Assembly (NCBI GenBank): GCA_037176705.1
Contig: CM073886.1
Coordinates: 17,568,501-17,632,500 of the forward strand
Source: Molossus alvarezi
Lineage: Eukaryota > Chordata > Mammalia > Chiroptera > Molossidae
Direction: 5' to 3'
Length of the DNA: 64,000 bases
Below are positions 10,501 to 22,210 of this stretch, one piece after another. A program made the position numbers and the translations under genes. Below the pieces are notes generated by a model, which did not search any database, was not told the DNA's origin, and saw nothing but the letters and a program-made list of their open reading frames with translations. How positions within the stretch are numbered: position 1 is the first letter of the stretch; every line of letters begins with the position of its first letter.

Positions 10501-13500
10501 GCGTCTGTGGACGTAGAAGAGGGAAGCAGTGGGGCATGCGGCTGACCTGAGGACAGGGGAACCCAGGGCCAACAGGCAGGCATTCGCTGGGACAGCCGCG
10601 GCCGGCCAAGAACAGCAAGCACACTTGGGAGGGGATCTGACCACCTGAGTCACTCACATATGTGTGACAATACAGAAAACATCATTCAGAAATAAAGAGT
10701 ACTCGAAGGAACAAGAGAATAAAAATATTCCCCTGACAGGGAATCAAACCAGTGACCCTTCTGTGTGTGGGCCAATGCGCTAACCTCTGAGTCACACCGG
10801 CCAGGGTGAAATGATTAAAAAAAAAATTTTTTTTTAATTAATTTTTAGATAGAGAGGAAGGGAAAGAAAGAAACATTGATGAGAGAGAAACATCGATTGG
10901 CTGCCTTCTGCACACCCCCTCCTGGGAATCGAGCCCACAACCTGGGCATGTGCCCTGACCAGGAATCAAACTGGTGACCTCTTGGTGCGTGGGGAGGCTC
11001 AACTAACTGAGCCACACTAGCTGGACATGAAGTAATTTTTAAAACAGAAATTAAGTGATTGCTGTGGGATGAACCGTGTCCCCCCACCCTCCCAATTCAT
11101 ATGCTGAAGCCCTGACCCCCAGCACCTCTGACTGACCTTACTTGGAAATGGGGTCTTTACAAAGGGAATCAAGTTATAATACTGTCATTGGGGTGGGCCC
11201 TAATCCAGTCTGACTGCGTCCTTATAGGAGGAACTCGGGACACTGGACACCACAGAGGACGGTGCTGTGAGGAGACACAGGGAGAAGGCCATCTGCAAGC
11301 CGAGGAGCCAGGCCCAGAACGCGGCCTCCCCGGCGGCCCTGCCAACGTCCCGACTGGAGCTATAGCTTCCAGACTGTGAGGCGATAGGTTTCTCTTGTAT
11401 GAGCCACCCATTTTTAGGTGTTTTTTAATGAAAACCAAAAGTGCTCTGGCTGGTTTGGCTCAGCGGTAGAGCGTTGGCCTGTGAACCGAAGAGACCTGGG
11501 TTCAGTCCCCGCTAAGGGCACGTACCCCGGTAGCAGATTGTCCCCGGCCCCAGATGGGGTCGTGTGAGTGGCAACCACTCAATGTGTCTCTCTCACATCA
11601 ATGTTCCTCTCTGTCTCCCTCCTGCTCTATCTAAAGATAAATGCAAAAATGTCCTCGGGTGAGGATAAAAAAAAAACCAAAAACGAAAAAAAAACATTTA
11701 ATAAAAACCAAAAGCAAAGAACAAATACTAAAAATTGTAATTCGAGAAAGCATTCCTAAAAAAAGAGTTGAAATAATACTGAAGGAGTACACACACTGAG
11801 CCCGAGATCACCAGCCCAGAACAATCAGACCAAGACACATTCTGGTAAAATGACTAAATCTTAAAGAAAGAAGACCCTGCCCTGGCCAGTTTGGCTCAGC
11901 AGTTAGAGCATCGGTCCACGGTCCAGAGAGACCCGGGTTTGGTTCCCGCTGAGGGCACGTACCTCTGTTGCATTTTGTCCCTGGCCCCATTTGGGGTTGT
12001 GCAGAAGGCAGCCACTCGATGTGTCCCTTTCATGTCGATGTTTCTCTCTCTCCCTCTCTTCCTCTTTCTCCCTCCCACTCTATCTGAACTAAAATGGAAA
12101 AATGTCCTCGAGGTTTAAAAAAAAAAGAGAAGAAAGAAGACCCTTTGGCCAGCTCAGAGAAAAAGGCAGGCAGCATAAAAGGGAGAGAAAACTGGGTTAT
12201 CATCAAGCTTTTCCACAGCGATGCTTTATGCCAAAGAAAATGGGAAACATGTTTAGGAAACTCAAGGAGAGAAAATGTGAGTCAGAATTCAAGTATAAAA
12301 GGCTCAAATTGTTATCACCAGGTAAGGACTCTGGGAAGGTCAATCCCAGAAGCCCTTCTTATAGAATCTACTAGAGAAGAAACTTCAGACAACCAAAAAG
12401 GCTTGAGAGACGCAAACATGTGGACTGAGGGGGAGCTCTAAAGATATACAGACTGAACGCAGAGATTATGGAATGTGCGCTTGATCAGTAACGTCTATGC
12501 CCTAACCCCAGGACCCTGTGACTGTGTTATGTTAGAAGGCAAAGGGACTTGGAAGATGTGCTTAAGGTTACAGAATTTGAGATGGAGAAATTATCCTAGA
12601 TTATCTGGGTGAGACCAATCTCATCATCTGAGCCCTTAAAAGTAGACCTTTTTTTTTTTTTTTTTTTTTTGTGGCTGAAGACCAAGACATGCAGAGGAAA
12701 AAGAGGCAGGGAAGATTTGAATTGCAAGAGAAACTTGACCCGCTGTTGCTGGCTTTGGTGATGAAGGGGCCACGGGTCAGGGAACAGGGGGCGGCCTTTG
12801 GAAGCTGAGAACAACTCCCAGCCAAGAGCCAGAAAGGAAATGGAACCTGAGTCCTGCAGCCACAGGAAATGAAATCGTGCCAATGACCTGCACGAGCCCG
12901 GAAGCAGGTTCTCCTCTAGAGCCCAGCCCTGCTGACACCCTGAATTTTGCGCTGTGAGACTCAAAGAAGAGAAACCAGCTGAGCCCACCAGATCTCTGAC
13001 CTACAGAACTATAAGACAATACAATTTATGTTGCTTTAAACTGCTTAATTTGTAGTAATACTATGTAATGCCTTTATGATGACAATGTAGTTATGGTATG
13101 GCAACAAACAAACACACTGAGGGAGAAGGGGGATAGTATATATAACAATTCTACAGTTTTCAGTAATCATAATTGGTGGACAGAATTAGCACCGTAGTTC
13201 TGAGATGGCTGCATGAGTATTTGGGATAAAGCCAACAGGCAGTTGGGGGATATCTCATCATTATCCTCTGTGGTCTTGGGAACCAGAATTTCCAGTGTAG
13301 GAGAAAGGAGATACAGATGCACTGTGAAGGGGCTGAGTAAAACCCTGCAGTTCTGAGACTGACAGCTGTCAGAGGGGAGGGGTTTGGGAGGCTGGATGAA
13401 AGAAGGCAAAGGGATTAAGCAAACACACACACACACACACATCACACAGACAGATACAGACAAGTGTGGTGACAGCCAAAAGGAAAGGGGGATGGAGGTA

Positions 13501-16500
13501 GGTGAGGAGGGTAAAGAGGGGGAAAAATAGGGAGAAAAAGAGACTTTTTGTCCTGGCCAGTATGGCTCAGTTGATTGAGCATCATCCTATGTACCAGGAG
13601 GTCACTGGTTCGATTCTTTATCAGGGCACATACCTGGATTGTGGGCTCGATCCCGAGTGTGGGGCATCAGGAGGCAGCTGAAGGATGTCATCAATGTTTC
13701 TATCTCTCCCTCTCCCTTCCTCTCTCCGAATCAATAAAAACATTAAAAAAATGTTTTTGCTTGGGGCTATGGGCACATAATACAGTGCACAGATAATGTT
13801 TTGTTGAATTTAAAAAAAGATTTTTTTTTTAAATCTTCACCTGAGGACATTTTTGCATATATCTTCAGATAGAGTGGAGGGAGAGAGGGAGGGAGGGTGG
13901 GAGAGAGAGAAACGTCAATGTGAGAGAGACACATCGAGTGGTTGCCACCCACACAACTCCAACTGGGGCCAGGGACAAACTGCAACTGAGGTACGTGCCC
14001 TTAGCGGGAACTGAACCCGGGACTCTCTGGTCTGTGGGCAGACACTCTAACCGCTGAGCCAAACCGGCCAGGGCGAGGTATTCTATTTCAAAAAGTATGG
14101 ATATACAGCCCTAGCTGGTGTGGCCCACACACTGAAGGGTCATAGGTTCAATTCCAGGTCAAGGGCATGTATTTGGCTTACAGGCTTGATCCCTGGCCCT
14201 GACTTGGGAGAGTGTGGGAGGCAACTGACTGATGTATCTCTCTCATATTGATGTTTCTCTCTCTCCCTCTCCCCACTTTCCTTCTAGACTCTCTAAGTAC
14301 GGATATATTATCACTACTCATATCCCAGTTCTGTTCACTGGAAAGGCCTACACTGTAGCAATGAGCACTCTAATGCCCAGATTATGGTCTTTAAATATCA
14401 TTTCCCACTAAAAGAAATGAGGGGCTTGTTAAGACATGGCTGATTCCTGGTCTGGGACAGGAAATATACAAGATGAGTCTGGAGAAACTTGACAAAAAAT
14501 AAAGCAAGAAAATTGTTAGGGTAATGTTGAAGGGCTCAGAAGCCTATTCAAAGTGGCTCAAAATAGCACATTTTAAGCTTCCATGAGGACATGGTTTGCA
14601 TGGATTGAACCCCTTCTGGGGATGATGGGAAACAGATTCACTGTCTTGAAAAGATCAAGCCTGTATCCAGCCTTTTCTCCACAAGTTGCACCTGTGAGTA
14701 ATCAAATAGTGGCTGAAGGGAGGCAACTCCTTATAAAATTCCTCTAGTTAGTGAATGAAAGCAAAATGACAGGATTGGGAAATCACCCTTTTGCATCCTC
14801 CAGTGAATGAATGAGTCTATGCTTTGGGTATCCATAACCAAGGTCATTAAGAGGATGAGAAACAGATATGATGTGCCTCCTGGAACCCCATATTGTATTC
14901 TTGCCAAAGCAATCAAACAGACATGAATCTGAGTGGGCCTTTGAATTCAGACACCAATTTTTGGGAAACAGGATGGAGGAACAAGATGAATAGCACCACA
15001 CATGTGCAACCAAAAGCAAGCCCGCGGAGGGCTGTTCAAAGGAGGCATTGACAGGAGAAGAAAGAGTTGGGATGGAGGACGGGCAAGATGAAATGCTCGT
15101 GTCCAGAGGTGGACAGGGCAGAAAGCTGTATATTTCTTTTGTGTGGTTCTCTATATCTATGTTTTATTTTATAGTAAAAGGTTAAAAACAGACAAAAACA
15201 TCCAAGATCCCTCTGGCTGTTGTATGCTGAACGGATTTTTGTGGGGCAAGAAGTTGGAAGACCAGTCAGAAGGCTATGGCATTGGTCCAGACTGGTGAGG
15301 ATGGTGATGGGGGAGAGTGGTAAGTGACTGCTGTCCTATAACATCCACCCATCAGGTATTCATTGGGGACTAAGCACCAGGTCCTTGCTGTGTAAATACT
15401 GTGCATTACCTAATTTAACTCCAAGCCACCCCATAAGATAGATAGTCTTATTTGTCAAAGTGCTCAAGGAGGTTAACTGACTCCATCTAAGACCACAGAG
15501 GTGATGAGTCAGGATCTGAACCCATGGGAGGCTGACTGGAGCCCAGTTTGGACTCTGTGTGCAGAGGTGGGTGTCTGGCCTGTGTGGGGAAGAAGGCACA
15601 CGCTCCTACCAACAGATAGCTCCGGTGACACTGCGGGGGTTCCTCGGCTGTCAGGGTCTCTGCCAGCGCCTCATACAGTTCATCCAAAGGCTCTTCATGA
15701 ACAGCTTCATGCTGGAGGTGGGTGGGGAGAGAGCTTCAATGAGAGCATTAAATATTGCCCCTCGTGAACCACACAAAGGTCCTGTCTAGCTGCTTTTACT
15801 CTGACTTCTAGAAATAGCTGGAGGAGTTTCACCAAATGTGGAGGGGCAGTTTGAGATGGACTGACATAATAAAGGTCACCTGGCAGATAAAAAATTCACT
15901 CGGTGTGGGGATGTGGGGTATCTCAAAGAGGTGTAGAGAGGGTGAGGGTGAGACTAAGGTGTAGTTTAGGCAGCTGCCACATGACAGGGACAAAGAGCTC
16001 GGCCCTTTGACCATGATGTCCTGGATGAAGAACAAAATTGGTATTTTTAAGTGGGCCTAGGTAAAAAACACAGGATGGGCACTCCACACTTCAGGGTGTC
16101 GCTTCATCAGCGGGCAGTCTCCTGTCCTGCGCCACATGGGGGTGGGGTGGCATACACTTCTGATGGTGTGGGGGAGACCTACCGGTAACTGCTAGATGTG
16201 CCATGCTGGTGAGAACTGGGGATGGAGGTAACGGAGAAGCCAGGATCATTCCATGTGCTAAAACTGGGTGAGGCGTGGCCCTTGTATTCAGAGGCCAAAC
16301 GTGTCAGGTCTGCTACTGAACTCTAGGATTCGCCTTTCTGAAATCCAAGCTAACATGAAACTCAGCAAATTTGGGCTCATCCTTAAAATCCATCCTGTAT
16401 CAGGAGAAGAGCCATTCCAGGTTGTTCACTGGGGGGAAGGTAGTGAAGGGAACTAGTTCTAAAGGCACTGAACCACTTAAAGCTTCCAACAGGGACAGTG

Positions 16501-19500
16501 CACCAATCCAGAGATTGGCAACAGCAGGAAACCGTCAAAACCTCTGAGGTGGCAGAACAGAGGGAGAAAGTGGGGATTCAGTGCTCAGGGCTGCCTGGCA
16601 GAAATGAGAACCTGCACAGGGACCACAGAGGAGGCGCAGCTGCTGCCGGAGACCCCACGGAGCAGAGAAGGAGATATACCTTGGCTTTTCCCTTCCTCCT
16701 GCCCTCCATGGCCTCTCAATGGTCGAGCTCAGCTAGGAGACAGTTGCCCAGGGAACACCTGCCACGTGGAGGTTTGTAGAGCAGGCAAAGGGCATGAGAT
16801 GGATATGGGCTGCAACAGGCAAAGCAGGGCTCACTTCTGTAGAGTGAGCCAAGTCCCAGACGCTGTCTGGCTACCGAACTCACAGTGCCCCCTACTGACC
16901 TTTCTGATGAGCTCTGAGAGAAAGCACCGGGCATACTTCACAGACGGTGGATGCTTCACGCACAGAGGGTGTTTCACGGTCTGTGACAAAGGACATATGT
17001 GAGTTGCTGGAGAGACCGGGCCTTAAGTCTCCCGTGAGTTCTAAGTAAATACAGGGCAAACCCCAGTTACTTGGTCCCTCAGCAAAGACATGTATAGACA
17101 CAAGGGTTCTGGCTCCAGGAGTTCTGGCTCATGCATCTGAAAGAGTAAGTCTTCAGAATAAGCCCCTTTCTAAAAACTCCTCTCCTGCAGGAACACAGGC
17201 CGTGTTTCTAATGCCCATTCTGGGCAGGAACATGAGGCATACCGACCCAAGGTAACACCCTGCTATCAACTGAATGTCTGTCTCCCCAAATTCATGTTAA
17301 ATCTAACACTCAATGCGATGGTTTTATGAGGTGGGGCTGTTGGGAGGTGATTAGGTCATGGAGGTAGAGTCCCCATGAATGGAATTAGAGAGACCCCAAA
17401 GAGCTCCATTATGCCTTCCACCATATGAGGATACAAGGAGAAGATGGACCTCTATGAACCAGCAAGCAGACCCTCACCACACACCAGACCTGCTGGCACC
17501 TTGGTCTTGGACTTCCCAGTCCCCCAAACTGTGAGAAATAAATTCCTGTTGTTTATAAGTCACTCAGTCTATGGTACTGTTCTAGCAGCTGGAATGGATT
17601 AAGGCATACTCTTCCCAGGGCAACCAGCCTGAATTCGAAACAGAGGAAGGTGGGGGCTCTGCCTGGGACGTGGAGGAGGGGAAAGGGGACTCTCAGGGGT
17701 GACAGTTTAGTAGAAACCTAGAGAATCAAAGAGCAGGGGAATGAGATTCAGGTAGAGAATAGTTTATGCAGGCTTCAAGGCAGTCACAGACTGGCATCTT
17801 GGGAAGGAGGGAGAGGTGACAGGGGCAATTAGAGCAAGAAACCAGGTTACGGGGGCCTGTTGGCTGGAGGGACACGATTTTACCCAAGGACAACAAAATA
17901 ACCACACATTGCTCAGGGCTTTCTAGTTGGCTGGTGGTAGGTGGGCTGAGAATCAGAGTAGGCTACAAGACAATGAACAATGACCTTGGACATCTCTGAG
18001 CTCTAGTCCTGAATACTAACTAGATTGCCCTCGAAATCCTTCCTAGCTACAGCTCCATCTTCTCCCCTTGGTGGTCAGATGGATACTCCTGGTTCACTCT
18101 CCACACAGAAACTCATTTTTTTATCCTCACCCGAGGACATTTTCCCATTTTTTGTTCAGATAGAGTGGGAGGGATAGAGAGGAAGAGAAAGAGAGAGAGA
18201 AACATCGACGTGAAAGAGACACATCGAATGGATGCCACCCGCATGACCAACCAGGGCCAGGGCCAAACTGCAACTGAGGTACATGCCCTTAGCGGGAACC
18301 GAACCCGGGTCTCTCTGGACCACAGGCCGACGCTCTAACCACTGAGCCAAACCGGCCAGCGCAGGAATTTTTTTTTTTAATCCTCTCACTCGAAGCAGGG
18401 CTAAGAAGGAAGAGAAGAAAGAGAGAGAGCGAGAGAGAGAGAGAACCATCAATGTGAGAGAGAGAGAGCATCGATTGGTTGCCTTCCATATGTGCCCTAA
18501 CCGGGAACTGAACCGAGAACCTTTTGGTATATGGGACAAAACTCCAACCAACTGAACCACATGGCCAGGGCACACAGGAATTCTTAATCTGAGATCCTTG
18601 GATGGGCTTAGTGGTTGGAGGAGGATCTGTGACTCCTTTGAATTTGTATAAAAAATATATTCTAGTGCATTTTTTTTCTGGGGGGAGAATCCATAGCTTT
18701 GGGTTTTGAGAAAGGTTCATGACCCTTCAGAGGGACGACAGCCAGGAAGCAGTGTGATCTGCACTTGATCCACATGGCCAGGGGCAGGCTGGGGCCAGGC
18801 CAGGCCAGGCTGAGTGGTGGTTTCATATATACCCTCACTCACATGCACCTTAGAATCCAAAACTCTTCCAAAAAGCAGGGGCCCATCTACTTCTAGGATG
18901 AGACACAAGTGGGCAAGATTTGCATTCTTATTTTTTCCTTAAATGTAAAGAAGGAAGTCTCTGAACAGCTAGCAAATGCTAGATGTTCCCACAGCTGTCA
19001 TTTGTTTTCTCTGTGGAGAGTTTAAAAAACATCCCCAGACTCCCTCCTCTGAAGTAGGGTTTTGTATATGCTGATATCTTCATCTAAGGAAACAAAAGAG
19101 CCAGAGCTCTCTGAGGTGCTACCACCCAAATGCAGTGTCTTCCTTTTTAAAGGAGACCAGCACACCCACTGCACTTCTGTTATGTCCTCAAGGGCAAGTC
19201 AGGAGGACTCTTACCTTCTGCAAAATATCCAGCAGCAGCTCAGAACCCGAGTCCCTTAATTTCTCTTCTAGGCTCTATTTGGAGGCAGAGTGGGGGAGAG
19301 AGAAGTCTCAATGCATTCTCACAGGAACATTACACATGCAATAGGACATGTTGGCAAAGTGCTAAGTGATCTCTCCTCAGGGATCTGGGGCCAATTGGAA
19401 GTGGAAGCCACAGGCGGCTGAAAGCCTGACCTTGACAAGTCCCAGGTTACACCTGGATGAGTTGGAGAAAGAATGTCAGGAGACAGACTCTTGGTTTGCA

Positions 19501-21031
19501 TTAGCCCTGGCTACTGAGCCTCGCCCGGGTCACAGGCGGCTTGGTGGCTGTACTGGTCAGCCAGGAATTATAGTTATCCATGACATCCACATAGATGGGC
19601 TTGTCTTGGACTTGACATCTGAGTTAAAGTGGACATGTAGAATGTGCAGCTGCCAGGCCCAGCTACATACTGTCCTCTCCTGCAGTTGACCCCAGCCGGG
19701 GAGTGAGCTCAGGCTACAGAATCAGGCAGACTGCCTGCCTGGTGTGTGACACTGGGCAAATTACTTCATTTCTCCAGAACAACTTATCACACTCTAAGAG
19801 GCCGACAAGACCGGCCCTGGCCTTTCTCTCTCACTGCCTCTGCCACCACCCCATCCCATCTCTGCGGATGCCACTCCAGCTGCACTGACCTCCTTGCAGC
19901 AGCTTGCTCTCACTGGTAGAACCTTCGTACTCCCTGCTCCCCTAGACCTCCCATAGCCCACTGCTTCACTGTTCAGGTCCCAGCTCAAATGTGCGCCCTT
20001 GGAGGCCTTCCTTGATCCCCCTACTTTGATGATACATTTCCTTGTTTTGTTGACTTTATAGCCACTGTCATCCCCTGACGTTTTCATTCTTATTCATTTA
20101 CGTGTTTATTCTCTGGCTCTCCTCTCTCAGCAAGGCCTCATCTGTATGCTGCTGATCCTCGTGTCTGGCTCATGGAAGGCATTCAGTAAACATTGGGTGA
20201 TGAATAAAAATACTACCTAACACTTACATCCACTTACCACGAGCCAAGCACTGCCTCAGGTATACTTCATTCTCATGTAGTCCTGACAACAGCCCTATGA
20301 GGTAAGCATTATTATTCTCCTATTTTACTAATAAGAAAATCAAGGCTCAGAGGTGCGCAGTCACTTGCCCAAGGTCACACAGCTCGGATGGGATTGGGCC
20401 AGGATTCCAAGCAGGCCTGAGCTCTTCTCCACTGATGCACTCTACTTCTCTAGTCAAACAACCTTTGTGGTCAAACACTATGATGGTAATAGTACCCACC
20501 ACATGGCTGTTGTGGGCCAGCCTAAGTGTTAATTTAGTATGGTCCTGTACTCATTTCATGTGACCGATTCTAGTTGATAGGGAATTGGGTCCCATAGATG
20601 CTATTATGAAGGCTTAAATTTGGGGTTAAAAAATGTAGATATTCTTTTCTGACTGGAAATGAGCTCTCAGAATGCTAAATCGTTTATGTCAATAAACTAC
20701 AAATGACTACCACCACCCCTGAAGATGGGGAAGACCTGGGAAGAATACATATCCAAACTGAGTCACCCAGTGAGCTCATGGCACATGAATTATAAAGGAG
20801 GCAGTGTCATTAGAAGCCCCTCCTTGGCAGAAGGAGGCTGCTCCAACACCATTGGCCTCTGCGACAAGGGCAGGTCTGCAGGGCAGGGAAGGCCAGACCT
20901 CTTTCATCTATTTTCTGGCCGGCTTTGTTCCTCCCTGTCTCTTCCATTAGAGGCTTAAGAGACTCAAGCTGCCTCTGAAACGATTTCGTCCTCTGCTGCT
21001 GGCTCATGGAAGGCATGCAGTACACTTTTGG

Positions 21032-21063
<32 letters not shown>

Positions 21064-21647
21064 AGGTGGGGGGACTGTCTGTGACCTGGTCACTGCGCTC
21101 ATTGAAACGTGACCTCCAACTGTCCTGAGGCCATTGACTGTTTAAATGGGCAACAATAGTTGTTACTCAATGGTCAGACCGATATCTGGCTAAAAAAAAA
21201 CAACAAAGTCACGAAAACTATAGGGAATTGTCCATGACCCTAAACACCCGCGTGAAAGGGAGCTGGAGGAAACGCTGCATCCTTCCGTTCCTGGGACCCA
21301 AGGCGCAAAGGGCGGGAGGGCCCAGGCAGGAGGGAGCTGACAGCGGGTGCAGCGCGGGCTCCCGGGGCGTGCAGGCGCTCCTCCTGCTCTCCGCCTCCCG
21401 TCCGCGCGGCGCTCGGCGCAGCCCGGGGACGAGGACCGGCGTTACGGTCAGGCCGGCACGTGGCGGGGAGGGCGGGGGTGGGAGCCCAAAGCGCCCCCCT
21501 CTCCAGGCCTTCGCCCCCCACCGTTCGCCCTCAGCGCGCCCCGTCGCCCACCTGCCAGGGGAAGGAGCGCAGCGCACGCGTCGCCAAGAAGCGGCGCTCG
21601 AATCTCTGCAGCAGGCGCGAGACCTCGGCGCTGTCGTCGGGCGCCAT
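7355..21647 (-). CDS. EEF2KMT: EEF2KMT (FAM86A) protein-lysine N-methyltransferase
   Basis: Seven exons, in transcript order, are 21647-21552, 19274-19215, 16980-16900, 15711-15610, 9227-9094, 9012-8717 and 7504-7355. All junctions are AG/GT and the phases agree. The enzyme is a seven-beta-strand SAM methyltransferase that trimethylates a lysine of elongation factor 2 in the cytosol. The N-terminal FAM86 domain is followed by the SAM-binding glycine loop [12 protein letters not shown], an acidic strand end ([11 protein letters not shown]), the QLDWD motif and [14 protein letters not shown]. The start codon lies in a CpG island. About 11 extra residues (roughly [11 protein letters not shown]) sit between beta-strands in exon 6 compared with the human protein as I remember it. 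The short final exon (ending LNLTL in human) was not found between 3.9 and 7.3 kb, so the C-terminus is incomplete here. Confidence 0.94.
8717..9012 (-). CDS. EEF2KMT: EEF2KMT coding exon 6 (SAM-binding core)
   Basis: The exon begins at the acceptor CCACTCAG and ends at GTACTG. It carries motif I ([15 protein letters not shown]), [30 protein letters not shown] and [20 protein letters not shown]. Between LLLEPDVTA and SPRV it has an extra stretch of about 11 residues ([11 protein letters not shown]). The stretch keeps the frame and is His/Asn-rich, unlike the flanks. Its presence in the mRNA is inferred, as no internal splice site is obvious. Confidence 0.94.
9094..9227 (-). CDS. EEF2KMT: EEF2KMT coding exon 5
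   Basis: The exon encodes [20 protein letters not shown], then [20 protein letters not shown] and AFTH plus a split Arg codon (AG|G). The [14 protein letters not shown] segment precedes the SAM-binding motif in lysine methyltransferases of this family. The donor GTGACC is weak but the phase fits the next exon. Confidence 0.94.
9290..9745 (+). repeat. Old L1 3'-end fragment, sense
   Basis: It contains 'CATGGAATACTACACAGCAATA', then the segment typical of L1 3' ends (GATGGACTGCAAGGGCGTTATGC, ATTCCATTTATCTAACGTTC). It lies in an EEF2KMT intron. Confidence 0.65.
10731..10806 (-). repeat. Ves SINE head fragment, antisense
   Basis: Only the tRNA-like part remains, ending GAGTCACACCGGCCAGGG. It is followed closely by another antisense copy. 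Confidence 0.75.
10820..11024 (-). repeat. Ves SINE, antisense
   Basis: It runs from an AT-rich tail through AGAGAGGAAGGGAAAG to TGAGCCACACTAGCTGG. Confidence 0.85.
11059..11412 (+). repeat. MaLR-type (MLT1-like) LTR remnant
   Basis: It has the MLT1-type order: GAACCGTGTCCCCCCA..., CATATGCTGAAGCCCTGACC, TTGGAAATGGGGTC, GTCCTTATAGGAGG, then the GAGGAGACACAGGGAGAAGG block. It is a solo, old endogenous retroviral LTR without coding sequence. Confidence 0.65.
11442..11697 (+). repeat. Ves SINE, sense, with TSD
   Basis: It has the head CTGGCTGGTTTGGCTCAGCGG and an A-rich end after GTCCTCGGGTGAGGAT. The duplication TTAATRAAAACCAAAAG is at 11425-11441 and 11698-11714 (one mismatch). Confidence 0.92.
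11879..12128 (+). repeat. Ves SINE, sense, with TSD
   Basis: It starts GCCCTGGCCAGTTTGGCTC. The flanks share RAAGAAAGAAGACCCT (11863-11878 and 12129-12144). Confidence 0.92.
12440..13040 (+). repeat. MaLR-like LTR remnant with a T-run
   Basis: It contains ATGTTAGAAGGCAAAGGGAC, TGAGATGGAGAAATTATCC, CTGACACCCTGAATTTTG and CTGACCTACAGAACTATAAG, in the order seen in MLT1-type LTRs. A poly(T) of about 20 sits at 12650-12671. Confidence 0.5.
13424..13441 (+). repeat. (CA)n microsatellite
   Basis: Nine to ten CA units in an EEF2KMT intron. Confidence 0.85.
13552..13755 (+). repeat. Ves SINE, sense
   Basis: It has the head CCTGGCCAGTATGGCTCAG, the 'TTGATTGAGC' subtype, and ends CAATAAAAACATTAAAAAAA. 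Confidence 0.88.
13828..14074 (-). repeat. Ves SINE, antisense
   Basis: It runs from AAATCTTCACCTGAGGAC to GAGCCAAACCGGCCAGGGC. Confidence 0.9.
14106..14294 (+). repeat. Ves SINE, sense, with TSD
   Basis: It begins GCCCTAGCTGGTGTGGC and ends after CTCTCCCTCTCC...CTCT. It is flanked by AAGTAYGGATATA (14093-14105 and 14295-14307). Confidence 0.85.
15345..15560 (-). repeat. MIR SINE, antisense
   Basis: It has the reversed MIR order: ACTAAGCACCAGGTCC, then CACCCCATAAGATAGATAG and GATCTGAACCCATGGGAGG. It lies about 50 bp from EEF2KMT exon 4. Confidence 0.65.
15610..15711 (-). CDS. EEF2KMT: EEF2KMT coding exon 4
   Basis: The 102 bp encode [20 protein letters not shown] then [14 protein letters not shown], with acceptor CTCCAG and donor GTAGGA. 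The [11 protein letters not shown] core is diagnostic for FAM86/EEF2KMT. Confidence 0.95.
16900..16980 (-). CDS. EEF2KMT: EEF2KMT coding exon 3
   Basis: Eighty-one bp follow a TTTGTCACAG acceptor and end at the donor GTCAGT. The exon encodes [20 protein letters not shown] then LSELIRK, matching the FAM86 N-terminal domain. Both boundaries are in phase 0. Confidence 0.94.
17262..17610 (+). repeat. MaLR-type LTR remnant
   Basis: It has the hallmark order CTGAATGTCTGTCTCCCC, GATGGTTTTATGAGGTGGGG, GGGAGGTGATTAGGTCATG and the end GTGAGAAATAAATTCCTGTT with TATGGTACTGTTCTAGCAGC. It is an old solo LTR. Confidence 0.7.
18118..18362 (-). repeat. Ves SINE, antisense
   Basis: It runs from TTATCCTCACCCGAGGAC to GAGCCAAACCGGCCAGCGC and is well conserved. 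Confidence 0.92.
18372..18571 (-). repeat. Ves SINE, antisense
   Basis: It runs from TTAATCCTCTCACTCG to CTGAACCACATGGCCAGGG. The flanks share RCAGGAATT. It lies tail-to-head with the previous copy. Confidence 0.88.
19215..19274 (-). CDS. EEF2KMT: EEF2KMT coding exon 2
   Basis: Sixty bp lie between an AAATAG acceptor and a GTAAGA donor. They encode [20 protein letters not shown], one residue shorter than the human exon as I recall it, and in phase 0 on both sides. Confidence 0.92.
19905..20215 (+). repeat. L2 LINE 3' fragment
   Basis: It has the pattern CCCAGCTCAAATGTGCGCCC, GGCCTTCCTTGATCCCCC, then CTGGCTCATGGAAGGCATTC and AGTAAACATTGGGTGATGAA, as in L2 3' ends. Confidence 0.65.
20216..20470 (-). 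repeat. MIR SINE, antisense
   Basis: It reads GCCAAGCACTGCCTCAGG, AGCCCTATGAGGTAAGCA and CCCAAGGTCACACAGCTCGG, the reversed MIR core. Confidence 0.75.
21031..21060 (+). repeat. (GT)n microsatellite
   Basis: About 15 GT units, imperfect at the ends. It lies in an EEF2KMT intron, about 500 bp from exon 1. Confidence 0.9.
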
Positions 21648-22210
21648 GGCGGGGCGGAGCCGCAGCGTCGCCCGGGAGGCGGGTGGGAGCGGGGAGGCGC
21701 CTGGGGGCGGGGCTTGAGGCGGGCCCGAGAAGGGTCGGGGGCGGGGCTTGGGCGCGGGCAGGCGCTGCTCGGGCTCTGGGGGAGGGGCTTGGGGTTCTGG
21801 GAGGCGGGGCTTGGGGAAGGTCCGAGGCGGGTCCTGGAGAAGGGCTGCGGGCGAGGTTTGAGACCCGGGGGGGTGGGGCCAGGGTTGGCAGGGGCGGGGC
21901 CAAGGTTCCGGCGGGGCGGAGTCAGGGTTGGAGCCTGATTAGGGTTTTGCAGAGCTGCGAGCGCTTCCCTGGGAGCTCCCGGTGAGGCTGAGACCCCGGT
22001 ACTCATTCTCTCGTTCTCGCTGTTCCTGCCCTTTTATGAGGACCTTTTTGTCGGGGCTTCCCCAGCCGCCTTATCCTAGCCCTGTCCCCGTCAGCGCCTC
22101 CTCGGTGTGAACGGGCAGAAAGGACCCTGGCCGCCCGCCCTCTTGCCCCTCGAGGGTGCGGGGGTACCTTCCCAGGCCCAGGGTCCATGGGCTCGGGCCA
22201 TCGCTGCTCT
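21240..22210. promoter_or_regulatory. EEF2KMT: CpG-island promoter of EEF2KMT
   Basis: This is the only long GC- and CpG-rich block in the window. It covers coding exon 1 and about 560 bp upstream. Between 21700 and 21920 are many GGGCGGGGC-type boxes (SP/KLF-like), spaced at roughly 20-35 bp in a degenerate repeat (GGGGCGGGGCTTGG and relatives). No TATA box is evident. The long open frames across it on both strands come from the base composition. It could also serve a divergent transcript, but nothing shows one. Confidence 0.75.
21552..21647 (-). CDS. EEF2KMT: EEF2KMT coding exon 1
   Basis: The ATG is at 21645-21647 on the - strand, in GGCGCC-rich sequence. The 32 codons read [20 protein letters not shown] then [12 protein letters not shown], followed by the donor GTGGGC. 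This matches the FAM86 N-terminus, which decides the start. Confidence 0.94.

Noticed and set aside
21228..22006. Long open frames of 200-260 codons on both strands over the EEF2KMT CpG island
   Set aside because: They arise from GC-rich, stop-poor sequence. Only the 96-bp exon 1 has family similarity.
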